Part shown: positions 22,871 through 36,000 of the stretch, one piece after another
Layout of the letters: each line of letters begins with the position of its first letter
Position numbering within the stretch: the stretch's first letter is position 1
Assembly (NCBI RefSeq): GCF_050003625.1
Contig: NC_134397.1
Location: 150,039,526 to 150,103,525 of the forward strand
Source: Haematobia irritans
Taxonomy: Eukaryota > Arthropoda > Insecta > Diptera > Muscidae
Reading direction: 5' to 3'
Length of the DNA stretch: 64,000 nucleotides
Position numbers and translations under genes: made by a program
The notes under the pieces: generated by a model
The model's database searches: none
The model's input: only the letters and a program-made list of their open reading frames with translations
What the model was told of the DNA's origin: nothing

Positions 22871-23700
22871 AATTTCACCCACACAAATACCCACCCTAGT
22901 GTACATTTTTTCATATTGCTATTACTGCAATGCCAACAACTGTAATGGCTCTTTCAATTTGCTTGTCTATCTTTCTGAATATGTAACAGGAAATAAAAGG
23001 ATATTGGATTGCCTTAAATACATATGCATTTATGTATGGCTACACATATGAGGAGAGTGCAAGCAAACGCATTATTTCATTCACTTTTGAATATGAAATC
23101 GCATTCGAATGTGTGTTTGGTACGTTTATTGACAGACAGTGTACACAAATAGTTCGGAAATATGAATATTTATGAAATTGGACAATCCATGTCATGTTTA
23201 AAGCGTAGAGTACAAGGTTAGCAGGACTTGTGTATCTGAGTTTTGAAAGTATATGGTATTATTGCCAATTGGAGCACTTTTTTGTAGACGAAATTTACAC
23301 CAAAATTTAAATCGTTAAATTTTTGGAAAAAAATACAAGTATATGCGGCCGTAAGTTCAGCCGAGACGAATTTTAAATATCAACCACCATTGATCAAATG
23401 TAATAGTGTCTTTAAAAACACGTACTGTACCGGGCCGAACCAGGCCCGCTTCCTATTGTTTTCTATCTGAAAGATTATTTGTTGAAAAATACCTATTTTT
23501 AAGAAACAGTTAAGGTTCACTTAGTCAATCATATCCTTCACAGAATATTTCGTAGGATAAGATAATAAAATACCCCTACTGAAAAAAATCAAAAGGATTT
23601 GAAGTTATTTGCGAAATTCATATATACAGATTTCTCTATGTTGTCTGTCACTAAATGTATATTTTAATTTTCTTAAAAAAGTGTGGCACAAAGGAGAATT
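22871..23700. other. Intron 3, mostly unique; small Helentron-like end
   Basis: A 3' hairpin end of a Helentron-like element in minus orientation is visible at about 23334-23390 (TATATGCGGCCGTAAGTTCAG). The rest shows nothing I can assign. Confidence 0.5.
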
Positions 23701-24360
23701 CCTATCAAAGAAAATTTTCAATTTTCAAACGTTCCCTGTAAATTTCAAAAAATCTGAGATATTTGCAACATTTCAAAAAATTTCAAAATGTGGGGTAATG
23801 GGAGGTCATCTTCCCCGATCAAATATCGAAGAATAAAGTAGCGCATTTTTGTATAGGCACCGCCTTGACCTTCCTTTAAATCGAGCAATTCAGAGAACTT
23901 TGGTCTAACATGCAAACGGTAGGGCAAGGAGGAGGCCCCACTCCCAGCCAAATATTAAAAATTAGGTACTCTTTATTACAATGGACTGAATAGTCTAAGT
24001 GAGCCTCAATCAAATCGAGCTGTCACTTTAACCTAGGAACTCTTATTCACCTCATAACCTCCTTTCACGTCCTTCACTGTAATTCAAAAAAGTCGGCCAA
24101 AGAAGAGGTCCTCCTCCTCGATTAAATAACGAAAAATAAAGGAGGGGATCTTTGTCTAGACGCCAAATATTAAAAGATAGGTACTCTTTATTACAATGGA
24201 CTGAATAGTCTAAGTGAGCCTCAATCAATTCGAGCTGTCACTTTAACCTAGGAACACTTATTCACCTCATAACCTCCTTCCACGCCCTTCACTGTAATTT
24301 AAAAAAGTCGTTCCACTGCACTTTAAAAAAAATCGGGCAAAAAGGCGTCCGCACTAATTA
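23701..24360. repeat. Tandem duplication (~217 bp unit) with two SINE tails
   Basis: The segment with ATATTAAAAATTAGGTACTC, ACAATGGACTGAATAGTC and CCTCATAACCTCC is present twice about 217 bp apart (from about 23950 and from about 24168). A third, more diverged unit lies before 23950. Each of the two clear units carries the 3' end of the SINE (23977-24041, 24194-24258), so the duplication happened after the SINE inserted. Confidence 0.75.
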
Positions 24361-24779
24361 CCATTTCTGTGCAACATGTATTTTAAAATAATTGTGCTAC
24401 TTATTGAAAATGAGGCTTTTTGTGAAATTAATGCTGATAATGCTTCTTCCAATTTACCGAATTGCTTTAGTAATTAATTACTACCAAGGTCGATGATTAT
24501 TCAGCCTTCTCTAATAAACTTTGGATCAATTTTATGTATTTTTAATAATCCAATGATGATTTTATAGCATTCCCACTTTTTATCTTTCCAGTCCATAATT
24601 AAAAATAATTTATATTTCCCACCTCTAAAAAACATCTTAATCCAGTTGATATCATTGCCACTACAAACATAATATTTTAATAATTTAACTAGGGGTCATA
24701 TAACATAGAATAATTTGTATTAAATCTAGGCAAACAAACAAATGCATAAACCCACAAAATGCATTGCCATCATACTCAC
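24361..24779. other. Intron 3, A/T-rich, no feature seen
   Basis: Unique sequence next to the donor of exon 3 (GTGAGT on the minus strand at 24779-24774). Nothing else recognised. Confidence 0.45.
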
Positions 24780-24879
24780 CTAGTAAAACCACAACAACCG
24801 CAGAATCTCTAACACCCCAGTCCCAGCAAGTGCGCAGTGCAATGTATAAAATGTTATGGTATTTTCCCATTAGACATAC
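24780..24879 (-). CDS. Unrecognised multi-exon gene, exon 3
   Basis: Minus-strand exon encoding about residues 74-106: VCLMGKYHNILYIALRTC then WDWGVRDSAVVVVLL. The acceptor is a good CTTTCATTTACAG ending at 24880 and the donor is GTGAGTATG at 24779. Its 100 bp enter in phase 0 from exon 2 and leave one base for exon 4, which completes a Glu codon. The region is helical and hydrophobic in the second half, but no clear membrane segment or named domain is recognised. Confidence 0.85.
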
Positions 24880-25195
24880 CTGTAAATGAAAGCACAAAAC
24901 AGTAGATTTTTTTAAAACATGGATTATGAAGCATAGCTGGAAATGGGTAAAATGGGATTTTAATACAAATTTTATATATGGAAAAAAAATAAAACTAAAA
25001 TAAATTTATGGTTAAGACAATTTGAAATTGGAACAAGTTTTAATTGCCTAAGTTATTTAAATAAAAATCTGTTATGATAATACCATCGTAAGGAGTTTAA
25101 AGTATTAGGAAAGCCTGCAGAATGATTTTATTGTAGCAATATTGAAAGCCAATTGGGGCTGCCCGACTGTTCCGGCCTTTATTAAGACAAAGTAG
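24880..25195. other. Intron 2, no feature seen
   Basis: A/T-rich intron sequence of the minus-strand gene. Confidence 0.45.
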
Positions 25196-25450
25196 GGCCA
25201 CTAAACAAAGCCTTTTTCTGGCAACGATTCGGCAATGCCACCAAATTTTAGAAACAATTTAAATTTGGCACAAATTGCGGCCGACAAAGCCATCGTACGC
25301 TGAACGAAAGTGGCTCTGCGGTATTTGCGCCCATTCGTGGCAAAACACCGTCTTGATATAATGGACTTTTTGTTATTTTTGGTGCTAACCTTACTCTCTA
25401 AAATGTTTAGGCGCAAATATCCAACGGATTGTAATCAGAAGATTTTGGTG
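25196..25450 (-). pseudogene. C-terminal fragment of a DD41D-like Tc1/mariner transposase
   Basis: Minus-strand frames read SDYNPLDICA, then a frame with LESKVSTKNNKKS, then MGANTAEPLSFSVRW. These line up with the family pattern DYNPLDY...LESKV...EWAKIPQ..IRAACDSFVGR. Frameshifts separate the blocks. It shares the family of the remnant at 18730-19210. Confidence 0.6.
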
Positions 25451-25667
25451 GCCATTTTGAACATAATTGATTAATTAATTGATTTAATTATTTTTTTTTT
25501 AACTTAAATGTCTTCAATCACGAAAATGATAATATCAATCACAGTTTTAATTGGGCATAAAAAAACTTGGTTATAATAATTAATTGATTTCATTAGTAAA
25601 TTTCAATTAATTTTTTTAATTGATTCAATTAAAAATTTAATGTTGATTGCAAAACCTAATTATTTTT

Positions 25668-26361
25668 ACACCCTCCACCATAGGATGGCGGTATATTAAC
25701 TTTGTCATTCCGTTTGCACCACATCGAAATATTGCTCTAAGACCCCATAAAGTATATATATTCTGGGTCGTGTTGAAATTCTGAGTCGATCTGAGCATGT
25801 CCGTCCGTCTGTTGAAATCACGCTAACTTCCGAACGAAACAAGCTATCGACTTGAAACTTGGCACAAGTAGTTGTTATTGATGTAGGTCGAATGGTATTT
25901 CAAATAGGCCATATCGGTCCACTTTTACGTATAGCCCCCATATAAACGGACCCCCAAATTTGGCTTGCAGACCCTCTAAGAGAAGCAAATTTCATCCGAT
26001 CCGGCTGAAATTTGGTACATGGTGTTAGTATATGGTCTCTAACAACCTTTCGGCTTTCGGAGCCTCTAAGAGAAGCAAATTTCATCCGATCCAGCTGAAA
26101 TTTGGTACATGGTGTTAGTATATGGTCTTTAACAACCATGCAAAAATTGGTCGACATCGATCCATAATTATATATAGCCCCCATATAAACCGATCCCCAG
26201 ATTTGGCTTGCGGAGCCTCTAAGAGAAGCAAATTTCATCCGATCCGGCTGAAATTGGGTACATGGTGTTAGGTATAGTTAGGTATAGTGGCAGCCCGATA
26301 TTTCAGGCTCACTTAGACTATTCAGTCCATTGTGACATGGTGTTAGTATATGGTCTCAAGA
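25668..26361 (+). mobile_element. Helentron-like element, 3' truncated
   Basis: 5' end ACACCCTCCACCATAGGATGG, conserved block, GTCCGTCCGTCTG run near 25799, then about three 153-bp units (one partly deleted) and an abrupt stop at GTATATGGTCTC. The 3' hairpin is missing. A short SINE fragment is inserted at 26272-26334. Confidence 0.85.
26272..26334 (-). mobile_element. 63-bp SINE 3' fragment with perfect target duplication
   Basis: Only the 3' end of the SINE is present (GTGGCAGCCCGATATTTCAGG ... CAGTCCATTGTG). It is flanked by ACATGGTGTTAG on both sides (26260-26271 and 26335-26346), a perfect 12-bp duplication of Helentron-like sequence. This is an extreme 5' truncation at insertion. Confidence 0.88.
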
Positions 26362-27250
26362 CATTTTCGTGCGTGAGTGTGCGTGATTGTGAGTCCTATC
26401 AAACAATATCAAGCGTGAGTGTGCGTAACTATGACTCACATGCATCAAATCTGACACAGACTTTTTCTATCATTTCGGATGTTGTTACCGCTTTCTTTCG
26501 TCCACTTTTTGGACGCAATGCAGCACTGCCAGTATAACAGTAGCGAGCAATGCTACGAGAAATAAAAGATTTATTCACATTTAAATGCTAGAACCAAAGA
26601 TTGTAAACTTCACAAATAAAAATGTTTGTGCTAAGCTTCAAGAGGACGCATGGACAAACGGATACTGCCAAGTCTATTTAGAATACCGTCACGACTAAGA
26701 AGGTTCGATATATATAGTGTCAGACGAATATTGCAATGTGTTTCAAATGGCAGAGAGAAGAACAAATGTTTATATTTTACCATTCGTATGCAGTGTATTT
26801 TTAGCGAAGTATTTTTTGGCCTCTGCTTTTCGGATTCACAGTATTGTTAGTAAAACTGAAAAGATTGTGGAAAATCTCCAACTAAAAATTTCCAATTCTA
26901 TGTCATATAGCTTTCCAAAGAATTGGGCAACTCTCAGTGATAAGAGAAAAGTTCACCACTGTGGTATCACAATGGACTGAATAGTCTAAGTGAGCCTATC
27001 TAACCTAACATCAATGCTGCCAATACTGGAAATCTACGAATTTCAATTATTGTAGGCCTTTTGGTAAAGTCAAACTTCATATATTCATTAGTTTCTTAAT
27101 GTCACCCAATAAAATTTATTGAATTGGATGCACCGCCTCTTTCACCTCAGTTAGACCATTCATTACAAGGTACGTCGCTATATCCATTTTGTACAACAAG
27201 TGGTTCGCAATAAACTATGTAGTAATTGAACATAGTTCGAGTATACTTAC
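26362..27250. other. Intron 2, mostly unique, with a SINE 3' part
   Basis: A SINE 3' fragment in plus orientation lies at about 26925-27008 (CTCTCAGTGATAAGAG ... CTATCTAACCTAAC). The remainder shows no supported exon. The frames at 26262-26537 and 26717-26980 overlap repeats. Confidence 0.5.
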
Positions 27251-27339
27251 ATCGCCATTGGCATCCTTTTGATCACGATGATATCGGACTGCAGACAGAA
27301 CCGCTATACGGGCCACTTCATCCGCTTGCATATTGTGTC
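27251..27339 (-). CDS. Unrecognised multi-exon gene, exon 2
   Basis: Minus-strand exon encoding about residues 44-73: GHNMQADEVARIAVLSAV then RYHRDQKDANGD. The acceptor is TTTGTTCTCAG ending at 27340, the donor a strong GTAAGTATA at 27250. One base from exon 1 plus 89 bp gives 30 whole codons, leaving phase 0. Confidence 0.87.
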
Positions 27340-27420
27340 CTGAGAACAAAAGTAAAAGGAAACACGTTACACCATTCTACCTTCGTTACATTTTCGTAGT
27401 AATTTGTAACTTTGTCTTAC

Positions 27421-27550
27421 CATCACTGCAACCACCAATGATAGCATTTAAATGATCCAAAACATCACGACGGGATGAACGATCCTGGAGACCGCTACGG
27501 CTGATTTTCTCCAAAGTATCAGTGTAGAAACATTCAAAAATAAAATCCAT
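27421..27550 (-). CDS. Unrecognised multi-exon gene, exon 1 with start codon
   Basis: Start of a minus-strand protein-coding gene. ATG at 27550-27548 in the context GAAAATGG opens MDFIFECFYTDTLEKISRSG then LQDRSSRRDVLDHLNAIIGGCSD. The donor GTAAGA lies at 27420. Exon 1 ends with one base of a Gly codon. Intron 1 is only 81 bp, normal for flies, while introns 2-4 are 2.4, 8.4 and 4.6 kb, swollen by transposons and arrays. All four junctions keep frame over 533 coding bases (about 177 residues). The sequence has no signal peptide and no stop in frame. I do not recognise the protein and give no function. The start is the first Met of a frame that begins shortly upstream, so a further 5' exon is not excluded. 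Confidence 0.85.
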
Positions 27551-28448
27551 TTTCCTTCAGCACCTTCTCCAGCACCTTCTCCAACAAAGCAACCGGAAAT
27601 GTTGTTATCTATCTGTAGAACCACGATTATAATAGGAAACTAAAGGAAATTTGCCATTTTCACACTCATAAGCTTTATATCTTTTCTTGGGTCTAAAACA
27701 TAACATGGAAGCCATACATAGTGTAGCACAATTATATTCAACGATTCACTTAATGTCTCTGTTTCCAATTCTGTTTTACAATCAGGTCTTTGCCATCACA
27801 TAATATTTGTCATTCATTCTTTCTATCGATTTCCTACAACTATTACAGTGTTATTCAAATACATCAAAAGATATTTTATGAATTACTTCGTTTTTTCTTC
27901 AATGTTTACGATTATATGGAGATTTAAAAACAACCGCCTCTATGCATCTAAAAAATTGTGAACAGCTAATCCTCTTTCACCCCGAAAAAGCCAATTTCGA
28001 AAACTGTTCTCATTTATGTTCTCTCTGTTGTTATTATGACTGACTGATGTAAGACTCTCTGTTTTGTCTTTGAGCAAAATGCCGGTTCAGTTTATTTGCC
28101 ACCTCGAAATTCAAAACAAAACTAAATACTGTACCCAGCTGTTGCGATAACAAAAGTCTACTTTCTGGCGCTTTCCTTTAATGTCGTTACCTCCTCTCAT
28201 CTCATCAAGAGAGCAGAGAAACATGGGATTGGAAGTCAAGTCAATGTGCCGGGCATCAACACGTTAGTACCACAGGGTGTTACAAAATTTTAATGAGAAA
28301 ACTAGCAAGAATATACAGTGCACTCGCGGTAATGTGAACTAATTAAAACCAAGAGAGTTCATGTTTGCGAATTTCCAGCGAATTTCAAAACAAAATATTG
28401 CCATATTCGGGAGTTTTACACGTTCTAGCTTTAGTTATTAGTAATATT
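27551..28448 (-). promoter_or_regulatory. Upstream region of the minus-strand gene (5' UTR and probable promoter)
   Basis: Unique sequence 5' of the start codon. Just upstream of the ATG a 12-bp phrase, CAGCACCTTCTC on the plus strand, is repeated, probably in the 5' UTR. No clear TATA or initiator could be fixed by eye. Near 28315 the phrase CAGTGCACTCGCGGTAATGTG looks like one end of a pogo-type MITE, but no partner end was found. Confidence 0.35.
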
Positions 28449-30356
28449 AACATGTATATACGGCCGTAAGTTCGGCCAGGCCGAACCTTATGTACCTTCC
28501 ACCATGGATTGTGTAGAAACTTCTATCAAAGACTGCCATCCTCAATTGAATTACTCGGGTTGTGGTATCTTAAAACTTCTTAACACGGTTTTCTAAATTG
28601 TGAGTTAGTCCATACGTGGTATATATTAGACAAAAAAGTTATGTATAGGTAAGTCTACAAATAAATACGAATCAATATGGACTTTTGCACGGTACGTAGA
28701 GAGCCAGAATTGAAATATGGGGGTCGCTTATATGGGGGCTATGTATAATTATGAACTTGATATGGAGCAATTTTTGTGTGATTGGGGATCGATTTATCTG
28801 AGGGCTATATATCACTATAGACCGATATGAACCTAGTTAGGTATGGTTGTTAACAGCCATATACTAGCACAATGTACCAAATTTCAGCTGACTCGGATGA
28901 AATTTGCTCCTCCAAGAGGCTCCAAAACCAAATCTCGAGATCGGTTTATATGGGGGCTATATATGATTATGGACTGATATGGACCACTTTTGGCATGGTT
29001 GTTAAATATCATGTACTAACATCACGTACCAAATTTCAACCGAATCGGATGAATTTTGCTCTTCCATGGGGCTCCGGAGGTCAAATCTGGGGAACGGTTT
29101 ATATGGGGGCTATATATAATTATGGACCGATGTGGACCAATTTTTGCATGGTTATTAGAGACCATATACTAACAGCATGTGCCAAATTTCAGCCGGATCG
29201 GATGAAATTTGCTTCTCTTAGAGGCTCCGCAAGCCAAGTCGGAGCCTCTTGCTTTGACGAAATTTTCTATAGAAATAAATTTTTGACAAAATTTTGTATA
29301 GAAATTATATTTTGACAAAATTTCCTAAAGACATAAAATGTTAACAAAATTTTCTGTAGAAATAAAATTTTGACAAAATTTTCCATAGAAATATAAAATT
29401 TTGACAACATTTTCTATGGCAATAAAATTTTTGGTAGAATATATTTCGCTCGAGACGTAATCGAGATTTTTCTGTGATTGGGAATCAGTTTAGTTGGGGG
29501 CTATATATAATATAGATCGATACGGACCACTTTTGTCATGGTTGTTACCGGCCATACAGTAGCGAAATATACCAAACTTCAACCTGGTCGGATGATTTTT
29601 GCTCCTCCAGGAGGCTCCGGAGGTCAAATCTGGTGATCGGTTTATATAAGGGTTATATATAATTATGGACCGATATGAACCAATTCTGGTATGGTTGTTA
29701 GAGACCATATACTAACACCACGTACCAAATTTCAACCGGATCGGATGAAATTTTGCTTCTCTTAGAGGTTCCGCAAGCCAAATCTGGGGATCGGTTTATA
29801 TATAATTAATAACCGTTGTGTATATAATTAATAACCGATGTGGATCAAATTTTTCCTGGTTTCTGGAGACTATATACCAAAACCATGTTCCAAATTTCAA
29901 CCGGATCAGATGAAATTTGCTTCTCTTAGAGGCTCCGCAAACCAAATCTGGGGATCGGTTTATATGAGGGCTATATATAATTGTGGACCGATGTGGACCA
30001 ATTTTTGCAGGGTTGTTAGAGACCATATACCAACATCATGTACCAAATTTCAGCGGAATCGGATGAAATATTCTTCTCTTTGAGGCTCCGCAAGCCAAAT
30101 CTGGGGGTCCGTTTATATGGAGGCTATACGTAAAAGTGAACCGATATGGCCAATTGCAATACCATCCAACCTACATCAATAGCAACTACTTGTGCCAAGT
30201 TTCAAGTCTATAGCTTGTTTCGTTCACACGGACGGACGGACATGCTTAGATCGACTCAAAATTTCACCACGACCCAGAATATATATACTTTATGGGGTCT
30301 TAGAGCAATATTTCGATGTGTTACAAACGAATGACAATGTTAATAATGAAGGGTAT
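28449..30356 (-). mobile_element. Helentron-like element containing a 29-bp array
   Basis: In minus orientation the element's 3' end is at left: AACATGTATATACGGCCGTAA with the TTCGGCCAGGCCGAA hairpin. Diverged 153-bp units follow to about 29240. A short 29-bp array (29255-29435) interrupts them, further units follow, and the GGACGGACGGAC run lies near 30229. The 5' end is at about 30356 (GGGTAT). The right flank is the long AT run. Confidence 0.85.
29255..29435 (+). repeat. 29-bp minisatellite inside a Helentron-like element
   Basis: About six forward units embedded within the 153-bp tandem region, joined at CTCTTGCTTTGACGAAATTT. Shows that array blocks can be inserted into other repeats. 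Confidence 0.9.
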
Positions 30357-30406
30357 CCCATGTTTTTCTTATTTTTTATTCAAATTTTATATTTCAATTT
30401 TATATT

Positions 30407-31711
<1,305 letters not shown>

Positions 31712-32762
31712 AACAAGTAAGGAAAGTCTAAAGTCGGGCGGGGCCGACTATATTATACCATACACCACTTTGTAGATCTAAATTTTCGATACCATATCAC
31801 ATCCGTCAAATGTGTTGGGGGCTATATATAAAGGTTTGTCCCAAATACATTAAATACATTTTAATATCACTAGATCTGGACAGTATTTGATAGACTTCTA
31901 CAAAATCTATAAACTCAAAATTTAAGTCGGCTAATGCACAAGGGTGGAACACAATGTTAGTACAAAAATATGGGAAACATTTAAATCTTAAGCAATTTTA
32001 AGGAAACTTCGCAAAAGTTTATTTATGATTTATCGCTCGATACATATGTATTAGAAGTTTAGGAAAATTAGAGTCATTTTTACAACTTATCGACTAAGCA
32101 ATGGCGATTTTACAAGGAAAATGTTGGTATTTTGACCATTTTTGTCGAAATCAGAAAAAACATATATATGGGAGCTATATCTAAATCTGAACCGCTTTCA
32201 ACCAAATTTGGCACACTTGACTACACTACTAATTGTACTCCTAGTGCAAAATTTCAACCAAATTGGGGTAAAACTCTGGCTTCTGGGACCGTATTAGTCC
32301 ATATCGGGCGAAAGATATATATGAGAGCTATATCTAAATCTGAACCGATTTCAATAAAATTTGGCACACTTGACTACAGTACTAATTGTTCTTCGTGTGC
32401 AAAATTTTAAGCAAATTAGGGTAAAACTCTGGCTTCTGGGGCCATATAAGTCCATATCGGGCGAAATATATATATGGTAGCTATATCTAACTCTGAACCG
32501 ATTTCTTTCAAAATCAATAGGGTTCCATTCTGAGTCAAAACACATACTTGTGCCAAATTTGAAGTCGATTGGACTAAAACTGCGACCTAGACTTTGATTA
32601 CAAAAATGTGTTCACGGACAGACGGACATGGCTATGTCGACTCAGGAGCCCACCCTGAGCATTTTTGCCAAAGACACCATGTTTCTATCTCGTCTCCTTC
32701 TGGGTGTTGCAAACATATGCACTAACTTATAATACCCTGTTCCACAGTGTGGCGCAGGGTAT
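31712..32762 (-). mobile_element. Helentron-like element, third sequence type
   Basis: The left end ACAAGTAAGGAAAGTC with the hairpin GTCGGGCGGGGCCGAC corresponds to the 3' end of the group. The interior carries about three diverged units with GGGAGCTATATCTAAATCTG. GGACAGACGGAC lies near 32616. The 5' hairpin ATACCCTGTTCCACAGTGTG ... CAGGGTAT (32732-32762) is at right. Only the general plan is shared with the CCCTCCACC-type elements. Confidence 0.8.
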
Positions 32763-33650
32763 AAAAATGGATTTGGAGAAAAACATGTACTCTTCCGATT
32801 TTCCTTCTTGGATTTTTTTTGCTAACTTGATTGCTTCACGCTCATCCAAAATTTTGAGTTGGACACCCATTCATTAAATAATTGCCTACTCACTGAACGA
32901 ATATCTAAAAATGCTTATCTGGCGCAATCAAATCATACAATTATGTATGTATGATTGTTTTATTTCAGTGACCGTCCATTTTATTGTATACAAGCTTACA
33001 AAAGCATAAATGACCACCAAAATCTCTGAGTCTCCATCCGCCTGGGACATGTTGGATTGTAAGTTTGGCACTAAAAAATACCAAAGTGTCGGCGCACAAT
33101 ACTTCGATCCCTTACAATGAATGAACAAAAATAGAAAGAGGCACAGAAACTTTAAAGGGCTTTACTGCTGGTCAAAACTAAGACAAATGCGAAGTTTTAT
33201 TCCGATTGGACCACTCCTTCACGTACCTTCCATACAAAGGGATGAACAATATCTGATTGCATAAAAGGGTGAGATAACACAAATAACAAAATATCCGTAA
33301 CCCTAGTTGGATCGGAACCCCAATAACAGACCTCTAAAATTGGTCCCCTCGACTATGGGAAAATTTTATTAATTGAATCGTTTTGTTAAATAAATTAAAT
33401 ATAAATGAAATTCAGAAACAGAAAAAAGTGTCGCCAAAAAAGTACTGAAAATGTTCTTCTTGGATCCGGAAGTGGTGCAAGTTTGGCACAGAAGCGATGA
33501 ATTTAACATAGGCTTGTCATAGGACGGATGTCCATCATTTCAACAGTCGTTCCACTGAATATGCATCACTTCTTAAGGTGTGATCCGAATTCAGTGTTTT
33601 TGATGTGAATTAAAAAATTGTATGGTATTTTGATAAATAAAATATTTTAA
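32763..33650. other. Mostly unique; includes an older repeat at 33420-33630
   Basis: The stretch 33420-33630 is homologous, in reverse orientation, to 56020-56112 plus 56255-56370, where a SINE has inserted. It serves as the empty-site version. A segment at 32960-33000 resembles 12010-12060. No gene recognised. Confidence 0.55.
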
Positions 33651-35243
33651 AACAAATATATACGGCCGTAAGTTCGGCCAGGCCGAATCTTATGTACCCT
33701 CCACCATGGATTGCGTAGAAACTTCTACGAAAGACTGTTATAAACAATCGAATTACTTGGGTTGTGGTATTTTAAAACTTCTTAACATCGTCGACATGGA
33801 CTTTTACACGGTACGTAGATAGTCAGAATTGAAATATGGGGGTCGCTTACATCGGGGCTATATAGAATTATGAACTTGATATGGACCGATTTTTGTGTGA
33901 TTGGGGATCGATTTATCTGAGGGCTATATATAACTATAGACCGATATGGACCTTGTTATGCATGGTTGTTAACGGCCATATACTAGCACAATGTACCAAA
34001 TTTCAACTGACTCGGATGAAATTTGCTCCTCCAAGAGGCTCCAAAACCAAATCTCGGGATCGATTTATATGGGGGCTATATATGATTATGGACAGATATG
34101 GACCACTTTTGGCATGGTTGTTAAATATCATATACTACCACCACGTACGAAATTTCAACCAGATCGGATGAATTTTGCTTCTCCAAAAGACATCAGAGGT
34201 TACATCTGGGGATCGGTTCATTGGGGGTTATATATAATTATGAACTGATATGAACCAATTCCTGCATAGTTGTTGGATACTAACATCACGTACCAAATTT
34301 CAACCGAATCGGATGCTTTTGCTCTTCCAAAGTCAAATCTGGGGATCGGTTTATATGGGGCCTATACACAATTATTGACCGATTTCGACCAATTTTTGCA
34401 TGGGTGTTTGAGGCCATATATTAACACCACGTACAAAATTTCAACTGAATCAAATGATTTTTTGGTCTTCCAAGAGGCTCCGGAGGTCAAATCTGGTGAT
34501 CGGTTTATATGGGGGCTATATATAATTATGGACCGATGTGGACCAATTTTTGCATGGTCATTAGAAACCATATACTAACACCATGTACCAAATTTCAGAC
34601 GGATCGGATGAAATTTGCTTCTCTTAGAGGATCCGCAAGCCAAATCGGGGGATCGGTTTATATGGGGGCTATATTAATTATGGATCCATGTGGACCAATT
34701 TTTGCATGGTTGTTAGAGACCATATACAAACACCATATACCAAATTTCAACCGGATCGGATGAAATTTGCTTCCCTTAGAGGCTCCGCAAGCCAAATCGG
34801 GGGATCGGTTTATATGGGGGCTATATGTAATTATGGACCGATGTGGACCAATTTTTGCATGGTTGTTAGAGACCATATACTAACACAACGTACTAAATTT
34901 CAGCCGGATCGAATGAAATTTGCTTCTCGTAGAACAATCACAAGCAAAATTTGGGGGTCCGTTTATATGATGGCTATACGTAAAAGTGGACCGATATGGC
35001 CCATTTGCAATACCATCCGACCTACATCAATAACAACTACTTGTGCCAAGTGCCAAGTCGATAGCTTGTTTCGTTCGGAAGTTAGCGTGATTTCAACAGA
35101 CGGATGGGCGGACATGCTCAGATCGACTCAGAATTTCACCACGACCCAGAATATATATACTTTATGGGGTCTTAGAGCAATATTTCGATGTGTTACAAAC
35201 GGAATGACAAAGTTAATATACCCCCATCCTATGGTGGAGGGTA
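33651..35243 (-). mobile_element. Helentron-like element, near complete
   Basis: Left (3') end AACAAATATATACGGCCGTAA with the TTCGGCCAGGCCGAA hairpin. About eight 153-bp units follow, then the conserved block, GACGGATGGGCGGACATG near 35098, and the 5' end hairpin CCATCCTATGGTGGAGGGTAT at 35226-35243. The antisense frame stays open through several units because 153 is a multiple of three (for example 34688-35269). Confidence 0.88.
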
Positions 35244-36000
35244 TAATTAGAATGGTGACGGGGGTATAATAAGTTTGTCATTCCGTTTGTAACACATCGA
35301 AATATCGATTTCCGACTATATAAAGTATATATATTCACATATCTACTTGTCCTTTGTCTGCAGGCAGGTAAAGTTCGAAGATTGGCTATATCGGTCTAGG
35401 TTTTGATATAATAGTCCCCATATAAACCGACCACCCGATGTGGGGTCATGGGCTTATAGAAACCGTAGTTTTTATCCAATTTGCCTTAAATTAGACATTT
35501 AGAGGTATTTTGCGACCATAAAGAGGTGTGCAGAAAATGGGGCCTATCAGTCCATGTTTTGATGTAGCACCCATATGGACCAATCTCCCGATTTTATTTT
35601 CTTGGGTTTCTAGAAACTGTATTTACTATCCGATTTGCCTGGAATTGAAAATCTAGACCTATTTTAGAACCACAAAAAGGTGTGACGAAAATGGGGTGTA
35701 TAGGTCCAGTTTTGGTATAGTCCCCATATAGACCGATCTCCCGATTTTACTTCTTGGGCTTCTAGAAACTGTATTTTCTATACGATTTGTCTGAAATTTG
35801 AAATCTAGAGGTATTCTAGGATAAAGAATAGGTGTGCCGAAAATGGGGCGTATCGGTCCATCTTTTGGTGTAGCCCCCATATAGACCGATCTCCAGATTT
35901 TACTTCTCGGGCTTAAAGAAGCCGTAGTTTTTATCCAATTTGCCTGAAATTGAAAATCTAGAGGTACTTTAGGACCATGGTTAGGTGGCAGACCGATGTA

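Noticed and set aside
32960..33060. Possible exon after TTTATTTCAG at 32966
   Set aside because: No extended frame, and the segment resembles 12010-12060, so it is more likely repeat.
34688..35269. 193-codon frame as a protein-coding gene
   Set aside because: It is a translation of 153-bp tandem units and the conserved 5' block of a Helentron-like element; kept only as a finding.
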